A stretch of 45,023 bases of DNA from positions 1-45,023 of the forward strand of contig CALGMJ010000003.1 of NCBI GenBank assembly GCA_937958875.1. The letters are read 5' to 3'. The notes under the pieces were generated by a model. The model was not told where the DNA came from, did no database searches, and saw nothing but the letters and a program-made list of their open reading frames with translations. Of the stretch, positions 16,062-23,993 are shown piece by piece; position 1 is the stretch's first letter, and each line of letters opens with the position of its first letter. The translations under genes were made by a program, and so were the position numbers. Source of the DNA: an uncultured Verrucomicrobiales bacterium (lineage in GTDB: Bacteria > Verrucomicrobiota > Verrucomicrobiia > Verrucomicrobiales > Akkermansiaceae).

Positions 16062-17570
16062 TCATGGCGACCATTGATTCCAGCTCTGCTTGACGCGGCG
16101 TCTTTCTTTACGATGTTGCCTTTGTCGGATTTGCTTCGGAGTGAGTTCCTCTTCCTCACTTCGTTTCGAGTGTCCCGCCATGATGCAGCCGAGGGGTTGA
16201 ATCTCGGCCACAATTTCAGCGAGTTCGAAATCGACAATCTGCTTTTTAATCTCAGTGGGATTTTTATAAGCGATGGGAGTTTCACTCAGATCCGCATTTC
16301 CGGAAAACCAGCGGACATCAATGTTTCGGGTATGATGTTCGATGGCGGCCTTCCGTTGATCCATGCTGGGATATTGCTTCTTCAGCGCGGTGCGTGAGAG
16401 ATTTCTCCCGGCTCCATGAGGGGCAAAGGACAGGAAATCTGAATTATCCTTACCCAGGACGATGAGGATAGGCTCCGCCATATTGAGTGGAATAAGACCC
16501 AGAAGTGGTTTGCCTTCGGTGTCTTTCCAAGCCGGAGTGGCCCCTTTACCGTGGTAGTATAGATCACCGCGTTTCCAGACGAAGTTGTGCTCATTACCGA
16601 AGGATTCGATCGCTTCAGTGCCGATGCGTTCTAGGAAACGTGAGTGAATGCATTCATGATTCGCCCGAGTCCAGCGCGCGATATATTGAAGAGCTTCCCA
16701 GTAGTCTTTCCCCGTCTCATTGGTGGCGTCGAGCCAAGCGGCTGCGGCTGGAATATGATTACCGACTTTTTCCGTATGCTTAAGAGCTGCAGTCTGCCCG
16801 CGTTTATAGAGATGAGCACCGAGAGAGCGTGATCCATGATGTGTGACTAGAGCCCGCACCTTACCTCGGAAATTTTTAAAAATCGCATAGCCTGCTTTCT
16901 CGAAGCTGGCGGCCATGTCGTCATCGACTTCTAGTTCACCGATGAATGCGAAGTGATTGCCATCTCCTTGATCGGCAAGGTGGATCTCTGCTCGGTCTCG
17001 CAATCCTTTAAGGAATCGATTTTCCCAAACATCTTCATCGAGAACCGGGTGATGGACGAGATCATCATAATGCCGGCCGCCGGGGCCAAAGCGCGTTGCC
17101 CTCGTGAGCGCGTCTAGTTCCTTATCGATGGCTGATTGCGGGAGGTAGAAGCTCGCAAACATGGAGCAGCAGATATCGCTCGAATGCGCGGAGGGAATAA
17201 TGGCATTTTCCACCGCAATCGCTCCACCGACCGGAATCACCGCCGGAGTAAGACTCGCAGGGCAAGCATCAGGCATGACGGTGCCACTCTGGATGACGGG
17301 AGTTTTGAGTAGTCCCTCCATCTGTTTGCGGACTTTAGTTAGATTTTCTTTTTCTAGCTTTGTTTCTGCGCGAATGGCCTCCGCGCAGGGAAGTGGCTTT
17401 TCGCGCATGGCGAACCTCGGGGGTGGATCTCCAAACTCACGTTTAAGAAGTTTGAGTAAGTACTTATTTCCGGTCACTCCGCGGGCTTCTAATTCTGCGG
17501 CAGCCCGGAGCATATCCTGCAGATGAGGGCCTGGTTCGTAGCCGGCTTTGATCAAATGTTTTTCGTTCAT
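16062..17570 (-). CDS. rtcB: RtcB family RNA ligase
   Basis: A 502-aa RtcB-type protein. RtcB joins RNA 2',3'-cyclic phosphate or 3'-phosphate ends to 5'-OH ends using GTP and Mn2+. Visible landmarks: PVGGAIAVENAIIPSAHSSD with the metal-ligand Cys region DICCSM, GNHFAFIGELE, VTHHGSRSLGAHLYKRG, FVWKRGDLYYHGKGATP, and the guanylate-acceptor His in APHGAGRNLSR. The start of the active-site block (SSDICCSM) differs from the canonical DIGCG, so it belongs to a divergent RtcB subgroup. A basic tail ends the protein (RQRQHRKERRRVK), perhaps RNA binding. A strong GC hairpin lies 9 bases upstream of the start. An HNH gene and two tRNAs precede it on the same strand. Confidence 0.85.
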   Translation of the reverse strand: MNEKHLIKAGYEPGPHLQDMLRAAAELEARGVTGNKYLLKLLKREFGDPPPRFAMREKPLPCAEAIRAETKLEKENLTKVRKQMEGLLKTPVIQSGTVMPDACPASLTPAVIPVGGAIAVENAIIPSAHSSDICCSMFASFYLPQSAIDKELDALTRATRFGPGGRHYDDLVHHPVLDEDVWENRFLKGLRDRAEIHLADQGDGNHFAFIGELEVDDDMAASFEKAGYAIFKNFRGKVRALVTHHGSRSLGAHLYKRGQTAALKHTEKVGNHIPAAAAWLDATNETGKDYWEALQYIARWTRANHECIHSRFLERIGTEAIESFGNEHNFVWKRGDLYYHGKGATPAWKDTEGKPLLGLIPLNMAEPILIVLGKDNSDFLSFAPHGAGRNLSRTALKKQYPSMDQRKAAIEHHTRNIDVRWFSGNADLSETPIAYKNPTEIKKQIVDFELAEIVAEIQPLGCIMAGHSKRSEEEELTPKQIRQRQHRKERRRVKQSWNQWSP

Positions 17571-17578
17571 ATCATGAT

Positions 17579-17603
17579 GGGGCCGCAGCGGCGCTGCGGC
17601 CCC
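17579..17603. promoter_or_regulatory. GC hairpin in the rtcB leader
   Basis: The arms GGGGCCGCAG and CTGCGGCCCC pair perfectly (10 bp) around a 5-base loop. On the minus strand it sits between the HNH stop and the rtcB start, ending 9 bases before the ATG. No T-run follows, so it is a poor rho-independent terminator. It could block the ribosome site of rtcB, protect an RNA end, or be a dispersed palindrome. Function is inferred. Confidence 0.55.
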
Positions 17604-17614
17604 CGTGTTATTTA

Positions 17615-18205
17615 TTAACCAAGTTTCCGAGGGAGAAAGATCCTCCAGTCCTTGATTCGATGGGTGTTTCTAATGAACCAGCTCAGTGGCCTTTCGGGCG
17701 GCTGCACTGGTTTTTTCAGTAAGACCAGTCCCGCTTCCTGCGGTGTCCGGTCTGCTTTACGGGTGTTAATTTTTCGATCCGAGAGGACACAGTTTTCCCA
17801 AGAGGTCTCTCCTCCTCGTGAGCTGGGAATCACGTGGTCGATGTTTGCTTCTGCTAAGGTGAGCTTCCTGCCTGAGTATTGGCAGCGCCCTTCGTCTCTT
17901 TCCCAAAGCCCAAGAAGGCCAAAGCGTAACCTTTTCCGAGGCACTTGATCGAAATTAGCTAAAACGACGACAGTAGGAATGCGTATTCTCCCTTGCACCG
18001 TTCCTACGGACTGGTCACTGGAGCGGACGGGGAGCTTCTGCCAATCGTCCCAGCTGAGAGGGAGCATCCAGTCTTCACGATGAATATCGAGTCCAAGAAC
18101 AGAACCATTCGCCATTGCACCAAAGATTTCTACAGGTGTGGTGGAGTGAATCGCTTGCCAGTTTTTATTGAGAATGAGGACTGTATTTTGATGGAGTGCT
18201 TGCAT
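17615..18205 (-). CDS. HNH endonuclease, HNH_5-like
   Basis: A 196-aa protein. The N-terminal block VLILNKNWQAIHSTTPVEI and RIRIPTVVVLANFDQVPRKR is typical of a widespread stand-alone HNH family. The nuclease core is LWERDEGRCQYSGRKLTLAE, then IDHVIPSSRGGETSWENCV with the DH pair and Asn; the metal-binding histidine/asparagine set is intact. The zinc Cys pairs seen in some relatives are reduced here (RCQYS, ENCV). Its cellular target is unknown. It is 40 bp downstream of tRNA-His and 45 bp upstream of rtcB, all on one strand. Confidence 0.8.
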   Translation of the reverse strand: MQALHQNTVLILNKNWQAIHSTTPVEIFGAMANGSVLGLDIHREDWMLPLSWDDWQKLPVRSSDQSVGTVQGRIRIPTVVVLANFDQVPRKRLRFGLLGLWERDEGRCQYSGRKLTLAEANIDHVIPSSRGGETSWENCVLSDRKINTRKADRTPQEAGLVLLKKPVQPPERPLSWFIRNTHRIKDWRIFLPRKLG

Positions 18206-18244
18206 CGGACATAAAAGAGAGCTGAAGAGTTAAAAAGAAGCATG

Positions 18245-18317
18245 GGGGACCAGTGGGATTTGAACCCACCCCGCGGCAGTCACAGTGCCGAATGCGAACC
18301 ACTACACCATGGTCCCC
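18245..18317 (-). tRNA. tRNA-His (GTG)
   Basis: On the minus strand the 7-bp acceptor GGGACCA/TGGTCCC, the anticodon arm CGGCA-CTGTGAC-TGCCG (anticodon GTG) and the T arm GTGGG-TTCAAAT-CCCAC are all visible. An extra 5' G at position -1 pairs with C73, the HisRS identity element. CCA is not encoded. It lies 13 bp from tRNA-Gln. Confidence 0.95.
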
Positions 18318-18330
18318 GTAGAGAAGAGAG

Positions 18331-18404
18331 TGCCCAGAGAGAGATTCGAACTCTCATTGCCGGTGCCAAAAACCGGAGTCCTAACCAAATTGGACGATCT
18401 GGGT
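18331..18404 (-). tRNA. tRNA-Gln (TTG)
   Basis: Minus strand. Anticodon arm CCGGT-TTTTGGC-ACCGG gives anticodon TTG. D stem GTCC/GGAC, T arm GAGAG-TTCGAAT-CTCTC and a 6-bp acceptor helix are clear. Position 1 is A and position 72 is C, so the first pair is mismatched; a weak 1-72 pair is a known feature of tRNA-Gln. CCA is not encoded. It is likely co-transcribed with tRNA-His. Confidence 0.93.
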
Positions 18405-19014
18405 GAAAATGATAGTTCCAGAGAGTGAGGCAATAAGTCACCTGTGATTAAAAAGGTGATTTTTAATCATGATCAATTTCTGGAGCTGAAAGTGTTTGTT
18501 AGAAGGTCATGTTCGTTCGAGATGATGTTGAATTTGAAAAAGAAGTGCGGCAGGGAGAGACACAAAAAAGCCCTGATCCGAGAGCGGAGCAGGGCAATAT
18601 CAGTAGGAATTCCTAGGAATGAATATGCTTACCCTCGTTCTCGATGTGACTGGAATGAAATTCGTATCTCAAAACCACACTCAGTCATACTCAGAGCTGT
18701 TGTCTGAATTGAATGTGAGAATTGATATTGAATTTTAGTCATCGGGTGAGTGGTTAGCGGCGAGAAAGATGAATGGTTTTCGAATTTAGTCAACCAAATT
18801 GATACTATAATTTACGAATCAATAAATCTTGATGCGTCAGGAGAAAGGTCTGTCGAGATGATCGATTTTTTACGAGTGTGGTTCGATTTCTGCTTCTGCT
18901 TTTTTTGGGACTGAGAGGGTAATTTTAGAGTCGAAGAGTGTTTTTTTGTGAATAATGCTTTATTTTTTAAAATATTTCACTAAAGTTTACAAATCACGCC
19001 ACAGCACTTGAAAA
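18405..19014. other. 610-base intergenic stretch without a convincing protein gene
   Basis: AT-rich gap between tRNA-Gln (minus) and a small plus-strand gene. It holds an inverted repeat at 18445-18469 (TGATTAAAAA and its exact complement, 5-base loop), which is probably near the tRNA promoter. It also holds a minus-strand terminator hairpin at 18564-18595 and a compact run of overlapping palindromes AGGAATTCCTAGGAAT at 18605-18620. A TATAAT word occurs in the AT-rich part near 18800, but no paired -35 box is clear. The listed 87-aa ORF here looks spurious. Confidence 0.6.
18564..18595 (-). terminator. rho-independent terminator without an assigned gene
   Basis: On the minus strand GCCCTG pairs with CAGGGC, followed after one mismatch by TCCG/CGGA around a 4-base loop, and ends in six Ts. 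No protein gene precedes it on this strand for more than 400 bases, so it probably ends a small RNA or a very short ORF. It also shields the tRNA-Gln unit from read-through. Confidence 0.65.
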
Positions 19015-19314
19015 ATGAATAAAAATTCTTCCTCTAAGCGCAAACAGATACCGACTCCACCTCCGATCGAGACCATTCCACTCCCTGGAGCGAAAGAAGC
19101 GGAGAAGCCGATCGCAGTGATTCAGACCGCGCAGTCACCCCAGGTGAGGAAATTCGCGGCGACAACGATTTCCCCAGCTGAGATGAATCGGCGTATGGCT
19201 GGATACCCCAGCCGGATGAGTCGTAAGACTTCTTTTTTGATGAAGGTAACTATAGCGGTGTTACTTTGCACAATTGGAGCCATGTCTCTTTATATTTTCA
19301 GTATCGTGAAGTGA
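19015..19314 (+). CDS. small single-pass membrane protein, hypothetical
   Basis: A 99-aa protein with a basic, Pro-rich cytoplasmic-looking N-terminal region (KQIPTPPPIETIPLPG) and one C-terminal membrane helix (about residues 76-97, VTIAVLLCTIGAMSLYIFSI). The charge pattern suggests a tail-anchored topology with the N-terminus in the cytoplasm. I do not recognise a family. The stop is about 70 bp before ispH on the same strand. The start is the only ATG that keeps the whole basic region. Confidence 0.6.
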   Translation: MNKNSSSKRKQIPTPPPIETIPLPGAKEAEKPIAVIQTAQSPQVRKFAATTISPAEMNRRMAGYPSRMSRKTSFLMKVTIAVLLCTIGAMSLYIFSIVK

Positions 19315-19382
19315 AAATTCGCTGAAACTTCACTTTCGCTTCATCAGAAGCACAAAATGTCACCCTAGGGTCTGTCTTCGTC

Positions 19383-20285
19383 ATGAAGACGATACCAACA
19401 CCCCAATTCGACATTCTTATACCAGATCACGCCGGCATGTGTTTCGGCGTTAAAAAGGCCATTACAGCCGCTGAAAAATTACTATCACGTGAGCCGGCCA
19501 CTATTTTAGGTCAACTTGCACATAACCCGACGGTGCAATCTCGCCTTGCGAGAAAAGGAGCGAAGATAGGCTCCCTTGAGAATCTACAGGCAGCTACGAA
19601 ACAAGTTGTCATCACGGCACATGGAGCATCTGATCGTGATCGTGAAAATTGGAAAGCCTCAGGCTATCAAGTTCTCGATACGACATGTCCACTCGTTCAT
19701 CTAGCGCACCGAAAATTGGCAGAGCTTGTGAGCCAGGGCTATCATCCGGTGATCATCGGAAAGAGCGGGCATGTCGAGGTGCGGGGGCTGATGGGGGACT
19801 TTCCAGGCGCTTCCGTTATTTTAAATCCGAAAGAAATTAGTAAGCTCCCGGTAAAAGAAAAATTTGGAGTCATTTCTCAGACAACGCAACCGATCGACTA
19901 CGTTCGCAGTCTGGTCAGCGAAATTCAACGTCAGCGTAGTGGGGTGGAAGTCGTATTTCAGGATACCGTTTGTCAGCCCACGAAGGATCGCCAAAAGGCC
20001 TTGGTCGAGCTATCGAAAGCAGCAGACCTAATCTTAGCCATCGGTGGTAAGAATTCGAATAATACAGCTCAGCTTGCTCGCACTGCTCGAGGCCTAGGCT
20101 GTCCCGCATATCATATTGAGAGTGCTGGCGAGATTCAGCCTGAGTGGCTCCATGGTGTTCAAAAATTAGGAATTACGGCAGGAACTTCCACGCTGGATGA
20201 AAGTATGAATCAGGTCATTGATAGCCTGCTCGAAGGAGCTTTTTCATCTTGTGCCGAGGAAGAGTCGCTCGTAAGTCACGGATGA
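19383..20285 (+). CDS. ispH: 4-hydroxy-3-methylbut-2-enyl diphosphate reductase IspH
   Basis: Last enzyme of the MEP isoprenoid pathway, reducing HMBPP to IPP and DMAPP with a 4Fe-4S cluster. Length 300 aa is usual. The three cluster cysteines are present: Cys20 (HAGMCFGV), Cys102 (DTTCPLV) and Cys197 (DTVCQPT). Substrate residues are also present: His47 (GQLAHNPTV), His80 (TAHG), Glu132 (HVEVRG), Thr in SQTTQP and the GGKNSNNTAQL loop. Cytoplasmic. A tyrosine-phosphatase gene follows after 15 bp on the same strand. Confidence 0.93.
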   Translation: MKTIPTPQFDILIPDHAGMCFGVKKAITAAEKLLSREPATILGQLAHNPTVQSRLARKGAKIGSLENLQAATKQVVITAHGASDRDRENWKASGYQVLDTTCPLVHLAHRKLAELVSQGYHPVIIGKSGHVEVRGLMGDFPGASVILNPKEISKLPVKEKFGVISQTTQPIDYVRSLVSEIQRQRSGVEVVFQDTVCQPTKDRQKALVELSKAADLILAIGGKNSNNTAQLARTARGLGCPAYHIESAGEIQPEWLHGVQKLGITAGTSTLDESMNQVIDSLLEGAFSSCAEEESLVSHG

Positions 20286-20300
20286 ACGATCGCTGTCTCC

Positions 20301-20639
20301 ATGGATGATGAACCTGCGCACATTCTTTTTATCTGCTCCATGAACCAGTGGCGTAGTCCCACCGCGGAAGAGCTCTATCGAAAAGAGGTGGGGCTCCGGT
20401 GTCGTTCTGCGGGGACGAGCTCAAGAGCACGTCGAAAAGTTTCGGTAAAGGATATCCGCTGGGCTGATCTCATCGTGGTTATGGAGGCTAAACACCTCGA
20501 ACGCTTGCGTTCAGAATTTCGAGACGAACTCCGATCGGTTGAGATAGAAGTGCTCGAGGTGGAGGACCGCTATCAATACATGGATCCTCGTTTGATCGAA
20601 GAGTTGAAGGCCGTGTTGGATCCCCTATTATTGGAGTGA
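20301..20639 (+). CDS. small protein tyrosine phosphatase, COG4551 type
   Basis: A 112-aa protein of the low-molecular-weight phosphatase superfamily. The P loop is ICSMNQWRSPTAE: nucleophile Cys12, Arg18 and Ser19 (C-x5-R-S). The family block ADLIVVMEAKHLERL and the C-terminal acidic region VEDRYQYMDPRLIEELK supply the likely general acid. It is shorter than typical 150-aa LMW phosphatases but normal for the COG4551 group. It starts 15 bp after ispH; the substrate is unknown. Confidence 0.82.
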   Translation: MDDEPAHILFICSMNQWRSPTAEELYRKEVGLRCRSAGTSSRARRKVSVKDIRWADLIVVMEAKHLERLRSEFRDELRSVEIEVLEVEDRYQYMDPRLIEELKAVLDPLLLE

Positions 20640-20688
20640 GATGAGGTTTGGGGCTCGTGTGAATCAGTCGCGGGGACCTAATTCGGTG

Positions 20689-21294
20689 TCATTTGTATGG
20701 GCCATAAATCTCGTCGATCTTCGCTTCGTTAAACCCTTGGTCACGTAGAAGCTCTCGTTGCTTCTTAACATACTCAGGCCAGTCGCGATCCTTAATCATT
20801 TTGTGCGATCCACCTACGGTGATAATTTCACGCAGTGGCTCTCGAAATCTACACCGAAAATGATCTCCGCCTGGCTCGGACTCGCGATCGAAGAGAATGG
20901 TAGTCTTTGAATGAGAATTTTGAGTAAGTCCCTGCACGTAGACTCGAGTGCAGCGTGTTTCGTCTACATCCGATCCTTGAGCTATGGCATTAAGTAGATG
21001 AGATCCGTCATCATCTATACCGACTATATAGGGAATCCAATAGTCAGATTCTTCATCAATCTCACCTAGTTTCAGGAGTGCATCGCCCCAACCCTTTTCG
21101 CTCTCAGGGAATCGACCGTCATTTTCTGAAGCATAGAATGAGAAAAGGAGAATTGCCTGCTTTATGCAGTGTTGATGTGCAGGGGGGAATGCCCATTGAT
21201 AGGTTAGGGCTGCAATACTCGCGAGGATCACTAAGATGCCGATGCCGAGGTAGCGCTTTCGAGGCATCTTCATTCTTCCTAGTTTCATTGTCAT
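20689..21294 (-). CDS. hypothetical membrane-anchored protein, pseudopilin-like
   Basis: A 201-aa protein with a basic N-terminus and one membrane helix (YLGIGILVILASIAALTYQW). After the helix, HQHCIKQAILLFSFYASEND followed by GRFPESEKGW resembles the region after the helix in the pilin-like (DUF1559-type) proteins common in this phylum. The classical prepilin cleavage motif (G-F-T-L-x-E) is absent. The likely start may be the Met at residue 8 or 10. Its stop faces the phosphatase gene (convergent). Function unknown. Confidence 0.6.
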   Translation of the reverse strand: MTMKLGRMKMPRKRYLGIGILVILASIAALTYQWAFPPAHQHCIKQAILLFSFYASENDGRFPESEKGWGDALLKLGEIDEESDYWIPYIVGIDDDGSHLLNAIAQGSDVDETRCTRVYVQGLTQNSHSKTTILFDRESEPGGDHFRCRFREPLREIITVGGSHKMIKDRDWPEYVKKQRELLRDQGFNEAKIDEIYGPYK

Positions 21295-21359
21295 TACTCG
21301 TCACTTGCACACTTGAAGTGAGTTAAAATAAAGGAATACAAGGAGGTTATCAAATAGGT

Positions 21360-22562
21360 TTATTGGCTTGTCGAATAGAAGGGCTGATCCTTTTCTTCGA
21401 GCAGCCCCTTTACTTCTCCTAGAAGAAAAATGGAGCCAGTAATCAGGCGAGGGGCGTCAACAGAGGTGAGTGCCTCGGAAACGGTTTCGGACAAGGTGTA
21501 GGTGATTCCTTCTATTAATTTAGGAAAATCCGAAAGGGGAAGTGAGCGAGGCGAGCTGATGGGGACGAAGTGAAAGTGATTAGCAATCTCACTGATGATT
21601 TTAAGCACCTCAGCGGTTTCTTTGTCTGCGACGGCCCCGAAGATGATGGGCACCTTTCGATTTCCATACTGTTCCTGCCATGTCTTTACCAGAACGTGCG
21701 CAGCGTGCGGATTGTGCGCCGCATCGAGGACGGTGCCATCGGTAAGAGTTTCAAAACGTCCCGGCCAGCGTAGAGTGGAAAGAGCATATTGAACGACATC
21801 GAAACTGAGCTGGAATCCTGCCGCGCTCATGGCTTCGCAGGCTAGGGCTGCATTTTCTCGTTGGTGTGCTCCGGGCAGTTTCATGGAGTAGCCGAGAAGG
21901 GGCTGCTCTACAAAGGTGAGGGGGGCTTGAGTTTCATTCGCAGCCCGCTCGATGGCTAGCTGAGCCTCTGGTTCTTGTGCTGAGGAAATGAGAGGCTTTC
22001 CTCTAAGGGCGATGCCAGCTTTCTCGGTAGCGATCTCGGTAAGGGTGTCTCCGAGCCATTTCGTGTGGTCCAGCCCGATAGGAGTCAGCACTGCGACATC
22101 GGCAGGGACTGCGGTAGTGGCATCGAGACGACCACCCATACCGGTTTCAAGTACGATGACACTGCAATCGAGATCTCGGAAATGACGCATCGCGAGGGCC
22201 AGAGTGAGTTCGAAAAACGTGGGATGGTGTTCCCAGTCCGACACCATTTCCCGGAGTTCAGTGAGCAAAGTCGCAGTTTTTTCCTCCGTGATTTCTAGCC
22301 CATTCACTCGGACGCGTTCCCGGTAGTGGACTAGGTGAGGGGAAGTGAAGAGTCCGGGGCGCTCACCCAGAGAACGAGCGAGGGCATCGATCATGGCACA
22401 GGTCGAGCCCTTACCATTCGTTCCCGCAACGTGGATGACCTTGGTAGTGTGCGCTGGAAAGGCGAGAAAATCGCGTAGAAGTTTACGTGGGGCATCAAGC
22501 CCGAGCTTGATGCCAAACATTTGGGTCGAGTAAAGCCACTCGATCGCTTCCTGATAGCGCAC
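21360..22562 (-). CDS. folC: bifunctional folylpolyglutamate / dihydrofolate synthase FolC
   Basis: A 400-aa Mur-ligase-family enzyme that adds glutamate to dihydropteroate or folates using ATP. P loop HVAGTNGKGSTCAM, the family block LFTSPHLVHYRERVRVNG, FFELTLALAMRHF, VLETGMGGRLDATTAV with the carbamylated-Lys-region successor PIGLDHTKWLG, and the C-terminal ligase domain with LDAAHNPHAAHVL are all present. Cytoplasmic. It is the downstream neighbour of the DUF839 gene on the same strand (15-bp gap). Confidence 0.92.
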   Translation of the reverse strand: MRYQEAIEWLYSTQMFGIKLGLDAPRKLLRDFLAFPAHTTKVIHVAGTNGKGSTCAMIDALARSLGERPGLFTSPHLVHYRERVRVNGLEITEEKTATLLTELREMVSDWEHHPTFFELTLALAMRHFRDLDCSVIVLETGMGGRLDATTAVPADVAVLTPIGLDHTKWLGDTLTEIATEKAGIALRGKPLISSAQEPEAQLAIERAANETQAPLTFVEQPLLGYSMKLPGAHQRENAALACEAMSAAGFQLSFDVVQYALSTLRWPGRFETLTDGTVLDAAHNPHAAHVLVKTWQEQYGNRKVPIIFGAVADKETAEVLKIISEIANHFHFVPISSPRSLPLSDFPKLIEGITYTLSETVSEALTSVDAPRLITGSIFLLGEVKGLLEEKDQPFYSTSQ

Positions 22563-22577
22563 TGTTTGTTGAAGGCT

Positions 22578-23942
22578 TTATGCGTTTGCCTGCCACGGGC
22601 CGGTGATGGCTAGGGTCAGGCCATTGGATTGCATATTTACGAAGAGGATTTTTCCATCGGGGGAGAAGCATGATCCCGCAAATTCTGATTTGTTACTCGC
22701 GTTCCGCCCAATGGTATAAATTTTTCCTTCTGGAGTTACGCCACGGATGTGTGGAGTTTTGTCATAGTGCTGAGAAATGAGATCTTCGCAGAGGATTAGA
22801 TCTCCCCAAGGTGCGGCGCAGAGGTTATCGCAGTTTGTGAGAAGGTCACTGGAGGCAGGCTGTAGGAAGAGTTCGAGAGTGTCCTTCTTTTCTTTGGAGC
22901 GGGAAGGGGTCAGTTTGAATACTTGTCCCTGATTTTCAGGACCACCATCGGTGCAGCAGATGAAAAGAGAGCCATCGGTATATTGAATTCCCTCGCCGCG
23001 GGCGAAGCGCGCAGCTCCGGCGCGGTGACCCCGATGGCGAAGATCGTTATCACGGGATGCCACTCGCTTCATATCGATCCATTCAACTTCGAGGACTTCG
23101 CCCTCTTTGAGCTCATCTTTGGTATCGCTGTAATTTCGCGTATCCATGCCCTTTTTCTTCGTGACCTGAAGAGCTTGCAGTTTCCCGTTATGGAAATCCT
23201 GCGGCTTATCCGGGATAAAACGATAGAGAAGTCCATCACCGATATCCTCGGTAAGGTAGAGGATGCCTGTTTCAGGATCGAGGGCAACGGCTTCGTGGCG
23301 GAAACGACCTAATTTTTTAAGTGGAACAGCCTTTTGGAGCTTTCCATCGTCTGTGGCTTTCACTTCAAAGCAGTAGCCATGGTCTTGGCCGCGCTTGCTG
23401 GTGAGATCTGCAGGCTCTTCACAGGTGATCCAGGAGCCCCATGGCATCGCTCCCCCAGCGCAGTTGCGGTCGGTTCCGGTCAGGGAGAGGAATTCGCGTA
23501 GAACTTCGCCTCTTACTGGATCATAGACCACATTTGTGGTGCCTCCGACGTGAGGTTTTTCACTACCTTTACCTGGGTCGTAGGAGTCTTTTTTATTGAG
23601 GTTTTTAGGGAATTTGGGCTCTGCGAAAGGGCTTCTGTTTTGGGCATTCAGTCCCAATTCATGGTTCCGAACCAGGATGAGAGTTCCTTCGCGTCCTTCG
23701 AAGCAGGCCATGCCATCAGGAGCTCCGGGAACTTTCAGGCCATCGCTCATGGTGTTACCTGCTTTAGAGATAACTTGGTATTTAAAGCCTTTGGGAAGAT
23801 CGAGAAGGCTTTCTGGATCTGGAATGAGGGGGCCGTATGGTTCAATGACGCGGCTGGTTTCAGCAGCATTTAGGTATTTCTGAAGTCCAAGAAATCCAAA
23901 AGCAGCAGCCGTTCCGGTGGAAAAAAATGTCCGTCGTTCCAT
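22578..23942 (-). CDS. DUF839 / PhoX-like protein, Tat exported
   Basis: A 454-aa protein of the DUF839/PhoX family (calcium-dependent alkaline phosphatases and relatives, beta-propeller fold). The N-terminus MERRTFFSTGTAAAFGFLGL is a twin-arginine signal. The family block GTLILVRNHELG, the glycine-rich GGTTNVVYDP, CAGGAMPWGSWITCEE, FRHEAVALDPETG and YLTEDIGDGLLYRF are present, and the C-terminal part has GSCFSPDGKILFVNMQ. True PhoX enzymes use a Fe-Ca cofactor; whether the metal-binding Cys and Glu residues are complete cannot be judged by eye. With phoBR in the window a phosphate role is tempting, but no Pho box is visible upstream. Confidence 0.82.
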   Translation of the reverse strand: MERRTFFSTGTAAAFGFLGLQKYLNAAETSRVIEPYGPLIPDPESLLDLPKGFKYQVISKAGNTMSDGLKVPGAPDGMACFEGREGTLILVRNHELGLNAQNRSPFAEPKFPKNLNKKDSYDPGKGSEKPHVGGTTNVVYDPVRGEVLREFLSLTGTDRNCAGGAMPWGSWITCEEPADLTSKRGQDHGYCFEVKATDDGKLQKAVPLKKLGRFRHEAVALDPETGILYLTEDIGDGLLYRFIPDKPQDFHNGKLQALQVTKKKGMDTRNYSDTKDELKEGEVLEVEWIDMKRVASRDNDLRHRGHRAGAARFARGEGIQYTDGSLFICCTDGGPENQGQVFKLTPSRSKEKKDTLELFLQPASSDLLTNCDNLCAAPWGDLILCEDLISQHYDKTPHIRGVTPEGKIYTIGRNASNKSEFAGSCFSPDGKILFVNMQSNGLTLAITGPWQANA

Positions 23943-23993
23943 ATAGAAGGGACTTTGCGTCGGATTGAGAGGAATTCAAGAGGCCATTTTATC

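Noticed and set aside
16056-16397. 113-aa plus-strand ORF over rtcB
   Set aside because: It is antisense to the conserved C-terminal part of rtcB and contains no recognisable domain.
18444-18707. 87-aa ORF with a GTG start
   Set aside because: It runs through an AT-rich inverted repeat and a minus-strand terminator hairpin, has irregular amino-acid composition and no family features.
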